Below are positions 44,383-52,429 of a DNA stretch of 64,000 nt, piece by piece. The translations under genes were made by a program, and so were the position numbers. Source of the stretch: Streptomyces sp. ALI-76-A (GTDB lineage Bacteria; Actinomycetota; Actinomycetes; Streptomycetales; Streptomycetaceae); NCBI RefSeq assembly GCF_030287445.1, contig NZ_JASVWB010000002.1, forward strand, positions 3,658,001 through 3,722,000. The letters are read 5' to 3'. The first letter of the stretch is position 1, and each line of letters opens with the position of its first letter. The notes beneath the pieces are model-generated. The model was not told where the DNA came from. It was given only the letters and a program-made list of their open reading frames with translations, and searched no databases.

Positions 44383-45768
44383 TCACACTTCCGCGTAGTT
44401 GAGCTGCGGCTTCGCCTCCGAGGTGGTGGTCGTGTCCGCGGCGCGGCCGGCCGGGCGGCGAAGGTATACGGCCCAGGTGACCACGAAGCAGGCCGCGTAG
44501 AAGGCGAGGAAGGCGACGAAGGCGCCGGTCCCGGAGCCGTAGGAGAGGAAGGACTGGCGGAAGGCGAGGTTGATGCCGACGCCGCCGAGCGCGCCCACCG
44601 CGCCGATCAGGCCCATGGAAGCACCGGAGAGGCGGCGTCCGTAGGCGGCGGCCGCTTCCCCGTCCAGGCCCTTGGCCACGGCCTTCGTCTGGAAGATGCC
44701 GGGGATCATCTTGAACGTCGAGCCGTTGCCGAGGCCGGTGAGGACGAACAGCACCACGAACGCGACGGTGAACAGGGCCAGCGACTTCTCCATGCTGGCG
44801 GCGATGAGGACGGCGGTCGCCGCGCCCATGGCGACGTAGTTGTACAGCGTGATCTTCGCACCGCCGTACTTGTCGGCGAGCCACCCGCCGAGGGGCCGGA
44901 TCAAGGAGCCGAGCAGCGGGCCGATGAAGGTGACGTACGCCGCCTCCAGCGGGGTCCGGCCGAACTGGTTGGTCAGCACCTGGCCGAAGGCGAAGCTGTA
45001 TCCGATGAAGGAACCGAAGGTGCCGATGTAGAGGAAGGACATGATCCAGGTGTGCGCGTCCTTCGCGGCGTCCTTCGCGGCGCCGGTGTCGTTCTTCACG
45101 TTCTCGATGTTGTCCATGAAGAGCGCGGCGAGGACGGCGGCGACGACGATGAGCGGGATGTAGATCCCGAGCAGCACCCGCGGACCGCCGCTGGCGCCGA
45201 TGACGGCGAGTCCGGCCAGCTGGAGCACCGGCACGCCGATGTTGCCGCCGCCGGCGTTGAGGCCCAGCGCCCAGCCCTTCTTACGGAGCGGGAAGAACGC
45301 GTTGATGTTGGTCATCGACGACGCGAAGTTGCCACCGCCGATACCGGCCAGCAGGCCGACCAGCAGGAACGTGCTGAAGGAGGTTCCCGGTTCCATCACC
45401 GTGAACGCGGCGACGGTGGGCACGAGGAGGAGGGCGGCCGAGACGATCGTCCAGTTCCGTCCGCCGAAGATCGCGACGGCGAAGGTGTAGGGGACGCGGA
45501 CGACGGCGCCGACCAGCGTCACCATCGAGGTCAGCAGGAACTTGTCGGCCGGGGTGAGCCCGTACTCCGGGCCCATGAAGAGCACCAGCACGGACCACAT
45601 GGTCCAGATCGAGAACCCGATGTGCTCGGAGAGGACGGAGAACAAGAGGTTGCGCTTGGCGACCTTCTCTCCGGTCTCCTTCCAGAAGGTCTCGTCCTCC
45701 GGATCCCACTGCTGGATCCAGCGGCCGCCCCTGCTCGGGGGTGCGGGGGCTGTGCTAGGGGCTGTCAT
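44383..45768 (-). CDS. narK: Nitrate/nitrite transporter NarK
   Basis: The 461-residue MFS protein belongs to the nitrate/nitrite porter group. It has 12 membrane segments and the family signatures GGGNFASSMTNINAFFPLRKKGWALGLNAGGGNIGVPVLQL (first nitrate signature) and AVGALGGVGINLAFRQSF (second). N-terminal WIQQWDPEDETFWKETG is typical of actinobacterial NarK. It imports nitrate and/or exports nitrite. The start is ATG 45768 behind GGAGGCGTC. The nnaR gene immediately downstream fits shared nitrogen regulation; no nitrate reductase gene is in the window. Confidence 0.92.
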   Translation of the reverse strand: MTAPSTAPAPPSRGGRWIQQWDPEDETFWKETGEKVAKRNLLFSVLSEHIGFSIWTMWSVLVLFMGPEYGLTPADKFLLTSMVTLVGAVVRVPYTFAVAIFGGRNWTIVSAALLLVPTVAAFTVMEPGTSFSTFLLVGLLAGIGGGNFASSMTNINAFFPLRKKGWALGLNAGGGNIGVPVLQLAGLAVIGASGGPRVLLGIYIPLIVVAAVLAALFMDNIENVKNDTGAAKDAAKDAHTWIMSFLYIGTFGSFIGYSFAFGQVLTNQFGRTPLEAAYVTFIGPLLGSLIRPLGGWLADKYGGAKITLYNYVAMGAATAVLIAASMEKSLALFTVAFVVLFVLTGLGNGSTFKMIPGIFQTKAVAKGLDGEAAAAYGRRLSGASMGLIGAVGALGGVGINLAFRQSFLSYGSGTGAFVAFLAFYAACFVVTWAVYLRRPAGRAADTTTTSEAKPQLNYAEV

Positions 45769-46003
45769 GACGCCTCCACGGTGTACCGGGGCTCGGGTGG
45801 TGCGGGGGAGTGGCTGAGTCCCGACGGTAGGGAGGGCGCGTTTCCTGTCTGTGGCACTGAGTGACCGGAAGGGAACTTTGCTCTCACCCCGAGCGAAGTC
45901 GGGATGAGAGGTCCGGGCCGGTCCGGTGCCGTGGGGGCGGTGAGAGGGACCGCGCCAAGGGTACGGCCGGGCGGAGGTGAGCGCCGGGACGGACCGCGGC
46001 CGG

Positions 46004-46185
46004 GACCGACACGAGGACGCGGGGGCCGCCTCCGGACCGACACGAGAACGTGGGGGCGCCTCCGGGCCCGGCCGGCGTGAGCGGCCGGCGTGAGCGGCCG
46101 GCGTGAGCGGCCGGCGTGAGCGGCCGGCGTGAGCGGCCGGGCTGGCGTGCGGCTGGGCTGGCGTGCGGCTGGGCCGGCGTGCGGG
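46004..46185. repeat. Tandem minisatellites in the narK/marR divergent promoter region
   Basis: Three kinds of tandem repeat follow each other: a 31-bp unit twice (46004-46064, GACCGACACGAG...), the 13-bp unit GCCGGCGTGAGCG five times without error (46071-46135), and a GGGCTGGCGTGCGGCT-type 16-bp unit about three times (46138-46185). The interval 45769-46266 between the divergent starts contains no gene. Confidence 0.92.
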
Positions 46186-46266
46186 CGGGGCCGGGAGCCG
46201 GCCGGTGCGCGGGATGATGGGCGACGGCGCGCACGCGCCGCGAGGGACGGCGGAAAGGCAGGGTCG

Positions 46267-46761
46267 GTGCCACGGGACGGGCAGATCACGACGGCCGAGC
46301 AGGCGGCGAACGACGACCTGGTGCTGGCGTTCGGCTGGTTGCAGGGAGCCGCGAACCGGCTGGAGTACATCCTGGGCCGGGCCATCGAGGAGGAGTGCGG
46401 GATCAGCCACCTCATGTTCGAGGTGCTGCTGATCCTGGGCCGGGCGGGCGGGCCGGGCCTGTCGATGGGGGCCATCGCGCAGGAGCGGGTCCTCACCACC
46501 GGCGGGGTGACCCGGCTGGTGGACCGGATGGAGACCGCGGGTCTGGTGGCCCGCGACGAGAACCCGGGGGACCGCCGGGGCCGGCTGGTGAGACTGACCC
46601 CCCTCGGGGAGGAGACCGCGGTGCGGGCCGCCCGGCTGCACGCCGAGAACGTGCGGCGCCTCTTCCTCGACGCGCTGCCCCCCGAGCGCCGCGAGCAGTT
46701 CACGCGTGACCTGCGGACGGTCAGCCTGGCCGCGCGCGACGCGCTGCCCCGCCTGCGCTGA
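46267..46761 (+). CDS. MarR family transcriptional regulator
   Basis: The 164-residue protein starts at GTG 46267. The MarR winged helix spans about 40-125, with FEVLLILGRAGGPGLSMGAIAQERVLTTGGVTRLVDRMETAGLVAR followed by the wing DENPGDRRGRLVRLTPLGEE. Dimerisation helices flank it. MarR proteins repress transporters and stress genes and respond to small ligands or oxidants. It is divergent from narK and lies upstream of a DsbA-like / MBL / SnoaL gene series, which it may control. Confidence 0.88.
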   Translation: MPRDGQITTAEQAANDDLVLAFGWLQGAANRLEYILGRAIEEECGISHLMFEVLLILGRAGGPGLSMGAIAQERVLTTGGVTRLVDRMETAGLVARDENPGDRRGRLVRLTPLGEETAVRAARLHAENVRRLFLDALPPERREQFTRDLRTVSLAARDALPRLR

Positions 46762-46810
46762 GGAGCCCCCGGGCGACGCCGCCGAAAGTCAGGGCACCCC
46801 GAGGAAATAC

Positions 46811-46835
46811 CTGACACGTCAGATACTGTTGTCTC
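46811..46835. promoter_or_regulatory. Inverted repeats upstream of the DsbA-like gene
   Basis: CTGAC-AC-GTCAG (46811-46822) is nested in a wider arm pair ACCTGA...TCAGGT (46809 to about 46839), 50-75 bases upstream of the DsbA-like start. The A+T-rich ATACTGTTG between them may be a -10 region. A MarR- or HxlR-type repressor site is plausible. Confidence 0.45.
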
Positions 46836-46885
46836 AGGTGAATGGCCCGCGGCAGGCGGGTCCGGCAACCAGGAGGCAGGTCCTC

Positions 46886-47509
46886 ATGCGGCTCGTCCAC
46901 GTCTTCGACGCCTACTGCGGTTGGTCGCACGGCTTCGCGCCGGTCCTGGCCGAGGTGGTCCGACGCCACCCGGGCCTGGACATGGAGGTGGTGTCCGGCG
47001 GCCTGTTCACCGGTGCGCGGCGGACGCCGATCCGGGAGTTCGGGTACGTCCAAGGCGCCAACGCCGAGATCAGCGAACGGACCGGGGCCGAGTTCGGGCC
47101 CGGTTACGCCCGGCTGATCGAGGACGGCTCGTTCGTGATGGACTCCGAGGCCGCCGCGCGGGGTGTGGCCGCGTTGCGGCAGGCCGCGCCCCACCGCATC
47201 GTGGAACTGACCGCCGCGCTCCAGCACGCGTTCTACGTGGACGGCCTGAGCCTGTCCGACCCGGCCACCTACCGCGTCCTCGCCGAAACGGCCGGCCTGG
47301 ACCCGGATGCCCTGGTGCGGGCGTTCACCGCGCCGGAGACGGCCGCCGCCGCGCGGGACGACTTCGCGCGCGCCGCCGGCCTGGGCGTCCGCGGCTTCCC
47401 CACCCTGCTGGCCGTGGCAGGCGGGCGCGTCACGGTCCTGGCCGTCGGCCACGCCGGCCCCGACGAGATCGACGAACGCCTGGCCGCCGCCCGGGCCGCC
47501 ACGGCCTGA
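46886..47509 (+). CDS. DsbA-family (thioredoxin-fold) protein
   Basis: The 207-residue protein starts at ATG 46886 behind AGGAGGCAGGTCCTC. It has the DsbA fold with a helical insertion; the redox site lies in HVFDAYCGWSHGFAP (C-G-W-S), so the second Cys of a CxxC is replaced by Ser. The cis-Pro loop reads GVRGFPTLLAV. No signal peptide is present, so it is cytoplasmic. Such single-Cys proteins resemble the FrnE-like group and may act as isomerases or glutathione/mycothiol-dependent enzymes. It probably starts a short operon with the MBL-fold and SnoaL-like genes. Confidence 0.82.
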   Translation: MRLVHVFDAYCGWSHGFAPVLAEVVRRHPGLDMEVVSGGLFTGARRTPIREFGYVQGANAEISERTGAEFGPGYARLIEDGSFVMDSEAAARGVAALRQAAPHRIVELTAALQHAFYVDGLSLSDPATYRVLAETAGLDPDALVRAFTAPETAAAARDDFARAAGLGVRGFPTLLAVAGGRVTVLAVGHAGPDEIDERLAAARAATA

Positions 47510-47560
47510 CCGCCGTCACCCCTCCCCCCCGTCGGGCCGCCCCTTTCCCGGCCCCGCCTT

Positions 47561-47588
47561 TCTCCCTTCTCCCTTCTCCCTTCTCCCC
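47561..47588. repeat. Four 7-bp pyrimidine repeats before the MBL-fold gene
   Basis: TCTCCCT is repeated three times and followed by TCTCCCC, ending 12 bases before the start codon and immediately upstream of the GAGGAACC ribosome binding site. Confidence 0.9.
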
Positions 47589-47600
47589 TGAGGAACCACG

Positions 47601-48407
47601 ATGAGCACCCTCGACTTCAAGGTCATCGACCTGGACTTCCCCGTCGGCTCGAAGAACAAGACGGCCACCCTGATCACCGGTGAGCGGGAGGCGTTCCTGA
47701 TCGACGCCGGGTTCACCCGCGCCGACGGGCACCGCCTGGTCGCCGAGATCCTCGACTCCGGCAAGACGCTGACCACGGTCTACGTCAGCCACGCCGACCC
47801 CGACTTCTACTGGGGCGCCGAGGTCATCGCCGACGCCTTCCCCGAGGCCGAACTCGTCGCCACCCCGCTGGTGATCGAGCACATCGGGGCCGCCTACGAG
47901 GCCAAGCTCAAGGCCTGGGAGGCCGTCGGCGCCAACCGGCCCACCCGGCTGGTCGAGCTGACCGCGCTGACCGGCGACCTCACCTTCGAGGGCCACGTCT
48001 TCCAGCTGAAGGGCGGCCACCCGGGCCTGCCCGACCGGCACTACCTGTGGCAGGCCGAGCACCGGGCGATCGTCGCCGGCGTGCTGCTCTTCCAGCGCGA
48101 GCACGTCTGGGTGGCCGACACCGCGACGCCCGAGTCCCGCGCCGTGTGGATCGAACTGCTCGACGAGATGACGGCCCTGGACCCGGCCTTCGCCGTCCCC
48201 GGTCACCGGCTGCCCACGGACACCCTCGACGTGAGCCCGATCACCCACACCCGTGACTACCTCGTCGCGTTCGAGGAGGAACTCGCCAGGGCCGAGAACG
48301 GCGAGGCACTGACCGAGGCACTGGTCGCCCGCTACCCCGACGCCGGGATGCTCATCGCCGCGCAGATCGGGGCCAAGGTCGCCAAGGGCGAGATGAACTG
48401 GGGCTGA
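47601..48407 (+). CDS. MBL-fold metallo-hydrolase with degenerate metal site
   Basis: The 268-residue protein starts at ATG 47601. It has the metallo-beta-lactamase fold: FLIDAGFTRADGHRLVAEIL, then the position of the HxHxDH motif reading SHADPDFYWG (the second and third His are replaced by Asp and Phe). Later are GVLLFQREHVWVADTATPE and AVPGHRLPTD. The remaining Asp/His ligands may bind one metal. Substrate is unknown; uncharacterised relatives are frequent in actinobacteria next to SnoaL-like or DsbA-like genes. Confidence 0.82.
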   Translation: MSTLDFKVIDLDFPVGSKNKTATLITGEREAFLIDAGFTRADGHRLVAEILDSGKTLTTVYVSHADPDFYWGAEVIADAFPEAELVATPLVIEHIGAAYEAKLKAWEAVGANRPTRLVELTALTGDLTFEGHVFQLKGGHPGLPDRHYLWQAEHRAIVAGVLLFQREHVWVADTATPESRAVWIELLDEMTALDPAFAVPGHRLPTDTLDVSPITHTRDYLVAFEEELARAENGEALTEALVARYPDAGMLIAAQIGAKVAKGEMNWG

Positions 48408-48455
48408 CCGTCCCGGTACTCGGTGCGGTGCCGGCGCCGTCGGCCGCCCGGCACC

Positions 48456-48548
48456 GCACCCCTCCCGCCGGCGCACCCCTCCCGCCGGCGCACCCCTCCC
48501 GCCGGCGCCCCCATCCCCCTCAGTCCCTCAGTCCCTCAGTCCCTCAGA
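48456..48548. repeat. 17-bp and 8-bp tandem repeats before the SnoaL-like gene
   Basis: GCACCCCTCCCGCCGGC occurs three times head to tail (48456-48506), and CCCTCAGT then occurs four times (48517-48548, the last ending in A). The second array abuts the GAGAGG ribosome binding site of the SnoaL-like gene. Confidence 0.92.
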
Positions 48549-48557
48549 GAGGCCACC

Positions 48558-48977
48558 ATGAACGAGCCCACCGACTTCTCCGCCTCCACCGCCCCCGCCG
48601 ACGTGGTGCGGCGCCAGTACCTCGCGTCCGCCCACGGTGACCTCGAAGCGCTGCGGGCCACCCTCGCCGACGACGTGGAGTGGACCGAGATGGCGGGCTT
48701 CCCGCTGGCCGGCACCTACCGCACCCCCGACGGCGTCACCGCCAACGTGATGGAGCGGCTGGGCGAGGACTGGGACGGCTGGACCGCCCACGACGACACC
48801 TATGTCGTCGACGGGGAGAACGTCGTGGTCCTCGCCCGCTACACCGCCACCAACAAGGCCACCGGCAGGGACATCGACGTCCGCGTCGCCCACCACTTCG
48901 TCGTCCGCGGCGGCCGGATCGTCCGCTTCGAGCAGTTCGTGGACACCGCCAAGGTCCGCGAGGCGATGCCGGCCTGA
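48558..48977 (+). CDS. SnoaL-like (NTF2-fold) protein
   Basis: The 139-residue protein starts at ATG 48558 behind GAGAGGCCACC. It has the SnoaL-like NTF2 fold: VVRRQYLASAHGDLEALRATLADDVEWTEMAGFPLAGTYRTPDGV, and at the C terminus VRVAHHFVVRGGRIVRFEQFVDTAKV. Members include polyketide cyclases and stress-related proteins; no polyketide genes are near. The conserved Asp/His in the pocket are present, but substrate cannot be predicted. It is last of the apparent DsbA-MBL-SnoaL series. Confidence 0.85.
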   Translation: MNEPTDFSASTAPADVVRRQYLASAHGDLEALRATLADDVEWTEMAGFPLAGTYRTPDGVTANVMERLGEDWDGWTAHDDTYVVDGENVVVLARYTATNKATGRDIDVRVAHHFVVRGGRIVRFEQFVDTAKVREAMPA

Positions 48978-49000
48978 CCGCTCACGCCCGCCGACGCCGG

Positions 49001-49042
49001 CCCCTACCGGCCCGACCGCTCACCGGTGCCTGCCGGTAGGGG
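49001..49042. terminator. Bidirectional terminator overlapping the acyltransferase stop
   Basis: Arms CCCCTACCGGC (49001-49011) and GCCGGTAGGGG (49032-49042) pair perfectly. The stop codon of the minus-strand acyltransferase gene (49020-49022) lies in the 20-base loop. Being between convergent genes it can serve both. Confidence 0.8.
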
Positions 49043-50240
49043 TCCGGCCCGTACCGGCCCGGCCCGCGCCGTCCGGCCACAGCCGTGGGCGTCGCTTCGC
49101 CGCCAGGTCCTCCGCCCAGCCGAAGGCGAGCACGCACCCGCCGATGAGCAGCCAGACGAGCACCAGGACGGGCCAGGAGCTCTCCAGCAGGCCGGGGTAC
49201 TGGTCCGCCAGGACGTCGAAGCCCCACAGGTGGTCCCAGAGGGTGGCCGCGACGACGATGCACGTGTTGTGCCACAGGTAGATCGTCACCGCCCGGGCGT
49301 TGAGGAGGGTGATCACCCGGCTCCAGCGCCGCAGTCGGCCCGGCCACTCGGACCAGGACGGGCTGAAGTGCAGGAGCAGCATCACCGTCGCGAAGGACCA
49401 CAGGGACTGGGCGAACGGGATGCCGTCCAGGTCGTTGCCCTGCTTGAAGCCGTGGGTCAGGGCGTACCACAGGCCCAGGCAGGCGATCACCGGTGCCACG
49501 GACGGCACGACGTACTGCGGCAGGCGCCGGAGGATGCCCTCCTGGTGCGCCATGCCCAGGATCCAGCAGGCGCCGAAGGTGCTGAAGTCGGTCAGCGCCG
49601 ACGGGAACCGCTCGCCGGGCAGGGTGAGGTAGCCGAACTCGAAGCACGCCGCCAGGACGATCGGCGACACCATCGTCACCAGGGGCAGCGAGCGCAGGGC
49701 CTTCAGCAGGAACGGGGACAGCAGCACGAACCAGAGGTACGCGCGGATGTACCAGAGCGGGCCGGCGAGTTGCTCCGCCCAGCCCTCGCCGAGGACGCCG
49801 TACACCCCGGCCAGTCCCTCGGCGTACGGCGGGTCGCTCAGCGGCAGGATCCAGTAGGTGAGGTGGAGCCACCACCAGCCGGGGTGGCCGTCGTCGTCCG
49901 GGCTCCAGCCCTGGAGCAGCATGCCGCTCACACCGATCGCGCCGAGCAGCCACAGCGGCGGCAGCAGGCGGCGCATCCGGCCGCGGACGACCTGGAGGGC
50001 CGGGCGGCTCTTCAGGGAGCGGGCCATCAGGTTGCCCGCGAGCGCGAACATCACGCCCATGGACGGGAAGACCAGCGGGAGCCAGGCCCAGCCCATGAGG
50101 TGGTAGAGGACGACCCGGAAGAGGGCCAGGGCCCGCAGGAGGTCGAAGTAGCGGTCGCGGACGGGAGCCGTCGTACGGGTCCGTTGCTCGGGGAGGTCCG
50201 GTGTGTCCTGCGGGTCGGCCCGCACAGGCACGGTGCTCAC
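49020..50240 (-). CDS. Membrane acyltransferase (Acyl_transf_3-type) of the mat polysaccharide locus
   Basis: The 406-residue integral membrane protein starts at GTG 50240, overlapping the upstream gene by 4 bases. About ten hydrophobic segments begin after RDRYFDLLRALALFRVVLYHLMGW, the typical opening of the acyltransferase-3 family with its His (YHL). It probably O-acylates an exported polysaccharide made by the upstream gene. The pair matches the Streptomyces matAB locus (SCO2963-SCO2962 in S. coelicolor, as I recall), which makes a poly-beta-1,6-GlcNAc-like glycan that makes hyphae clump into pellets. I leave the A/B lettering open. Confidence 0.8.
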   Translation of the reverse strand: MSTVPVRADPQDTPDLPEQRTRTTAPVRDRYFDLLRALALFRVVLYHLMGWAWLPLVFPSMGVMFALAGNLMARSLKSRPALQVVRGRMRRLLPPLWLLGAIGVSGMLLQGWSPDDDGHPGWWWLHLTYWILPLSDPPYAEGLAGVYGVLGEGWAEQLAGPLWYIRAYLWFVLLSPFLLKALRSLPLVTMVSPIVLAACFEFGYLTLPGERFPSALTDFSTFGACWILGMAHQEGILRRLPQYVVPSVAPVIACLGLWYALTHGFKQGNDLDGIPFAQSLWSFATVMLLLHFSPSWSEWPGRLRRWSRVITLLNARAVTIYLWHNTCIVVAATLWDHLWGFDVLADQYPGLLESSWPVLVLVWLLIGGCVLAFGWAEDLAAKRRPRLWPDGAGRAGTGRTPTGRHR

Positions 50241-52429
50241 GCGACCGGCCTCCCGTCCACGACCGGGTGGCGCTCGGCCGGCGCGCCCGGCGGCGCCGAC
50301 ACCCCGCCCATGCGGCGCAGCTTCTGCCAGCGCAGCCGGCCGCCGGTCAGGGCGGTGATCCAGGACTGGAGCAGCACGACGTACATCAGTTGGCGGTACA
50401 GGATCTGCTGCAACGGCAGCGAGATCAGCGGGGTGAGCCGCTCGCGGTCGAGGATGAAGGCGTACGTCGCGCAGGCCGCCTGGATGGCGAGGACGCCGAA
50501 CCAGGCCACGATCGTCTTCTCGGTGGGGCCGAAGACCAGGCCGTAGATGAGGAACACGTCGATCAGCGGGGCCAGCAGCGGTGCCAGGACCATGAACAGG
50601 GACACCAGCGGGAGCCCGACCCGGCCGAAGCGGCCCGAGGGGCCCCGGTCGAACAGGGCGCGGCGGTGCTTCCAGATCGCCTGCATGGTGCCGTACGACC
50701 AGCGGTAGCGCTGGGACCACAGCTGCTGGACGGACTCCGGGGCCTCGGTCCAGGCGCGGGCCTTCTCCGCGTAGACGACCCGCCAGCCGTCGCGGTGGAT
50801 GGCCATGGTGATGTCGGTGTCCTCGGCGAGCGTGTCGTCGCTCATGCCGCCGACGCGTTCCAGGGCGGTGCGGCGGAAGGCTCCCACCGCGCCCGGGATG
50901 GTCGGCATGCACTGCAGGACGTCGTACATCCGGCGGTCCAGGTTGAAGCCCATCACGTACTCGATGTGCTGCCAGGCGCCGATCAGGGTGTTCTTGTTGC
51001 CGACCTTCGCGTTGCCGGCGACGGCGCCGACGCGGGGGTCGCCGAAGGGCTGGACCAGTTCGCGGACCGTGGACGGCTCGAAGACGGTGTCGCCGTCCAT
51101 CATCACCACGAGGTCGTGGCGGGCGTTGGCCACGCCCCGGTTGAGGGCGGCGGGCTTGCCCGCGTTGAGCTGGCGGACCACCCGGACGTTCGGCAGGGCG
51201 AGGTTCTCCACGATCCTCGCGGTGCCGTCGCTGGACCCGTCGTCGATGACGAGGACCTCGATCGGATGGTCGCTGGCCATCAGCGAGCGGACGGTGCTCT
51301 CGATGCACTTGGCCTCGTTGTACGCCGGAACCAGCACCGACACCGGTTCGGTGACCGGCGGGCCCCAGCTGAAGTCGCGGTGGCGCACGCGGCGGGCGTG
51401 GATGCCGGAGAGCAGGAGCATCAGGCCGAAGCGGGCGATGACCAGGAAGCCGATGATCGCCAGGCCGACCGCCAGGACCGCGGTGACGTGGTCGGAGGCC
51501 TGCACGAGGAAGACCCAGGCCTTGCCCTTCCAGAGGTCGACGCCGGTGGCCCGGGTGTGCGCGCTGGGGGCGTCGAGGGTCTCGGTGAGGTTGCCGAACC
51601 GGTAGCCCTCGGCCTTCATCTTCGGCAGGAACCGGTCCAGCGCCTCGACCGTCTGGTGCCGGTCGCCGCCGGAGTCGTGCATCAGGACGATCGCGCCCTC
51701 GCCGCCCTCGGGGGTGACGTTGCGGATGATCCGGTCGGCTCCGGGCTTGCTCCAGTCCCGGCTGTCGACGCTGGTGACGACGGTGATGTAGCCGCGGGCG
51801 CCGATGTACTCGGTGACCGCCCAGGACTCGTTGTCCATGGACGCGGCGTACGAGGAGTACGGCGGCCGGAACAGCGAGGTGCGGATGCCCGCGGCGCCGG
51901 TGATCGCGAGCTGGTTCTGCGACAGCTCCCAGTCGATGCGCTTCTTCGACTGGAGGGAGAGGTCGGGGTGGTTGAAGGTGTGCAGCCCGATCTCGTGGCC
52001 CTCGTCGACCATGCGCCTGACGAGGTCCGGGTAGCGGGAGGCCATGGTGCCGGTGACGAAGAAGACGGCGTGCGCGTCGTGCTTCTCCAGCACGTCCAGG
52101 ACCTTGGGGGTCCAGGTCGGGTCGGGGCCGTCGTCGAAGGTGAGGACCATCCGGTGGTCGGGCACCTTCAGCGTGCTGGGACGGCCGGTGCGGGTGTCGA
52201 TGACCGGCCCGCCGTCGACTATCTCCTGGGGCACCTTGTCGGCGGAGGCCTCGGGCCGGATGCGGTGGTCGGCGAGGATCTCGCTGTGGACGTAGCCGCG
52301 CAGCATCAGCATCGCCATCAAGGCGGCGAGGACGAGCAGCGGCAGCAGCAGACGCATGGGCAGGCGGCGGCGCCGGGAGCCGTCGGGGGCTCCGGTCGCG
52401 GCCCCGGGACGGCGGGGACGGGATGCCAT
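50237..52429 (-). CDS. Bifunctional polysaccharide deacetylase / glycosyltransferase 2 (mat locus)
   Basis: The 730-residue protein starts at ATG 52429. It combines an N-terminal membrane helix (about 24-43), a NodB-type deacetylase domain (about 95-290, metal motifs LTFDDGPDPTW and HTFNHPDLS), two membrane segments (about 310-345) and a processive GT2 domain (about 365-600). GT2 landmarks are VLVPAYNEAKCIE, DDGSSDGT, MMDGDTVFEP, EDTDIT and the QRYRW product-binding motif; more membrane helices follow. The layout fuses PgaB-like and PgaC-like activities, so it should polymerise UDP-GlcNAc, export the chain and partly deacetylate it. It forms an operon with the acyltransferase. Confidence 0.88.
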   Translation of the reverse strand: MASRPRRPGAATGAPDGSRRRRLPMRLLLPLLVLAALMAMLMLRGYVHSEILADHRIRPEASADKVPQEIVDGGPVIDTRTGRPSTLKVPDHRMVLTFDDGPDPTWTPKVLDVLEKHDAHAVFFVTGTMASRYPDLVRRMVDEGHEIGLHTFNHPDLSLQSKKRIDWELSQNQLAITGAAGIRTSLFRPPYSSYAASMDNESWAVTEYIGARGYITVVTSVDSRDWSKPGADRIIRNVTPEGGEGAIVLMHDSGGDRHQTVEALDRFLPKMKAEGYRFGNLTETLDAPSAHTRATGVDLWKGKAWVFLVQASDHVTAVLAVGLAIIGFLVIARFGLMLLLSGIHARRVRHRDFSWGPPVTEPVSVLVPAYNEAKCIESTVRSLMASDHPIEVLVIDDGSSDGTARIVENLALPNVRVVRQLNAGKPAALNRGVANARHDLVVMMDGDTVFEPSTVRELVQPFGDPRVGAVAGNAKVGNKNTLIGAWQHIEYVMGFNLDRRMYDVLQCMPTIPGAVGAFRRTALERVGGMSDDTLAEDTDITMAIHRDGWRVVYAEKARAWTEAPESVQQLWSQRYRWSYGTMQAIWKHRRALFDRGPSGRFGRVGLPLVSLFMVLAPLLAPLIDVFLIYGLVFGPTEKTIVAWFGVLAIQAACATYAFILDRERLTPLISLPLQQILYRQLMYVVLLQSWITALTGGRLRWQKLRRMGGVSAPPGAPAERHPVVDGRPVA

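Noticed and set aside
45884-46273. Minus-strand repeat peptide upstream of narK (PLTPAAHAGRSRRP)
   Set aside because: It is a translation of the 13-bp and 16-bp minisatellites and joins the narK frame without a start; narK has its own good start at 45768.
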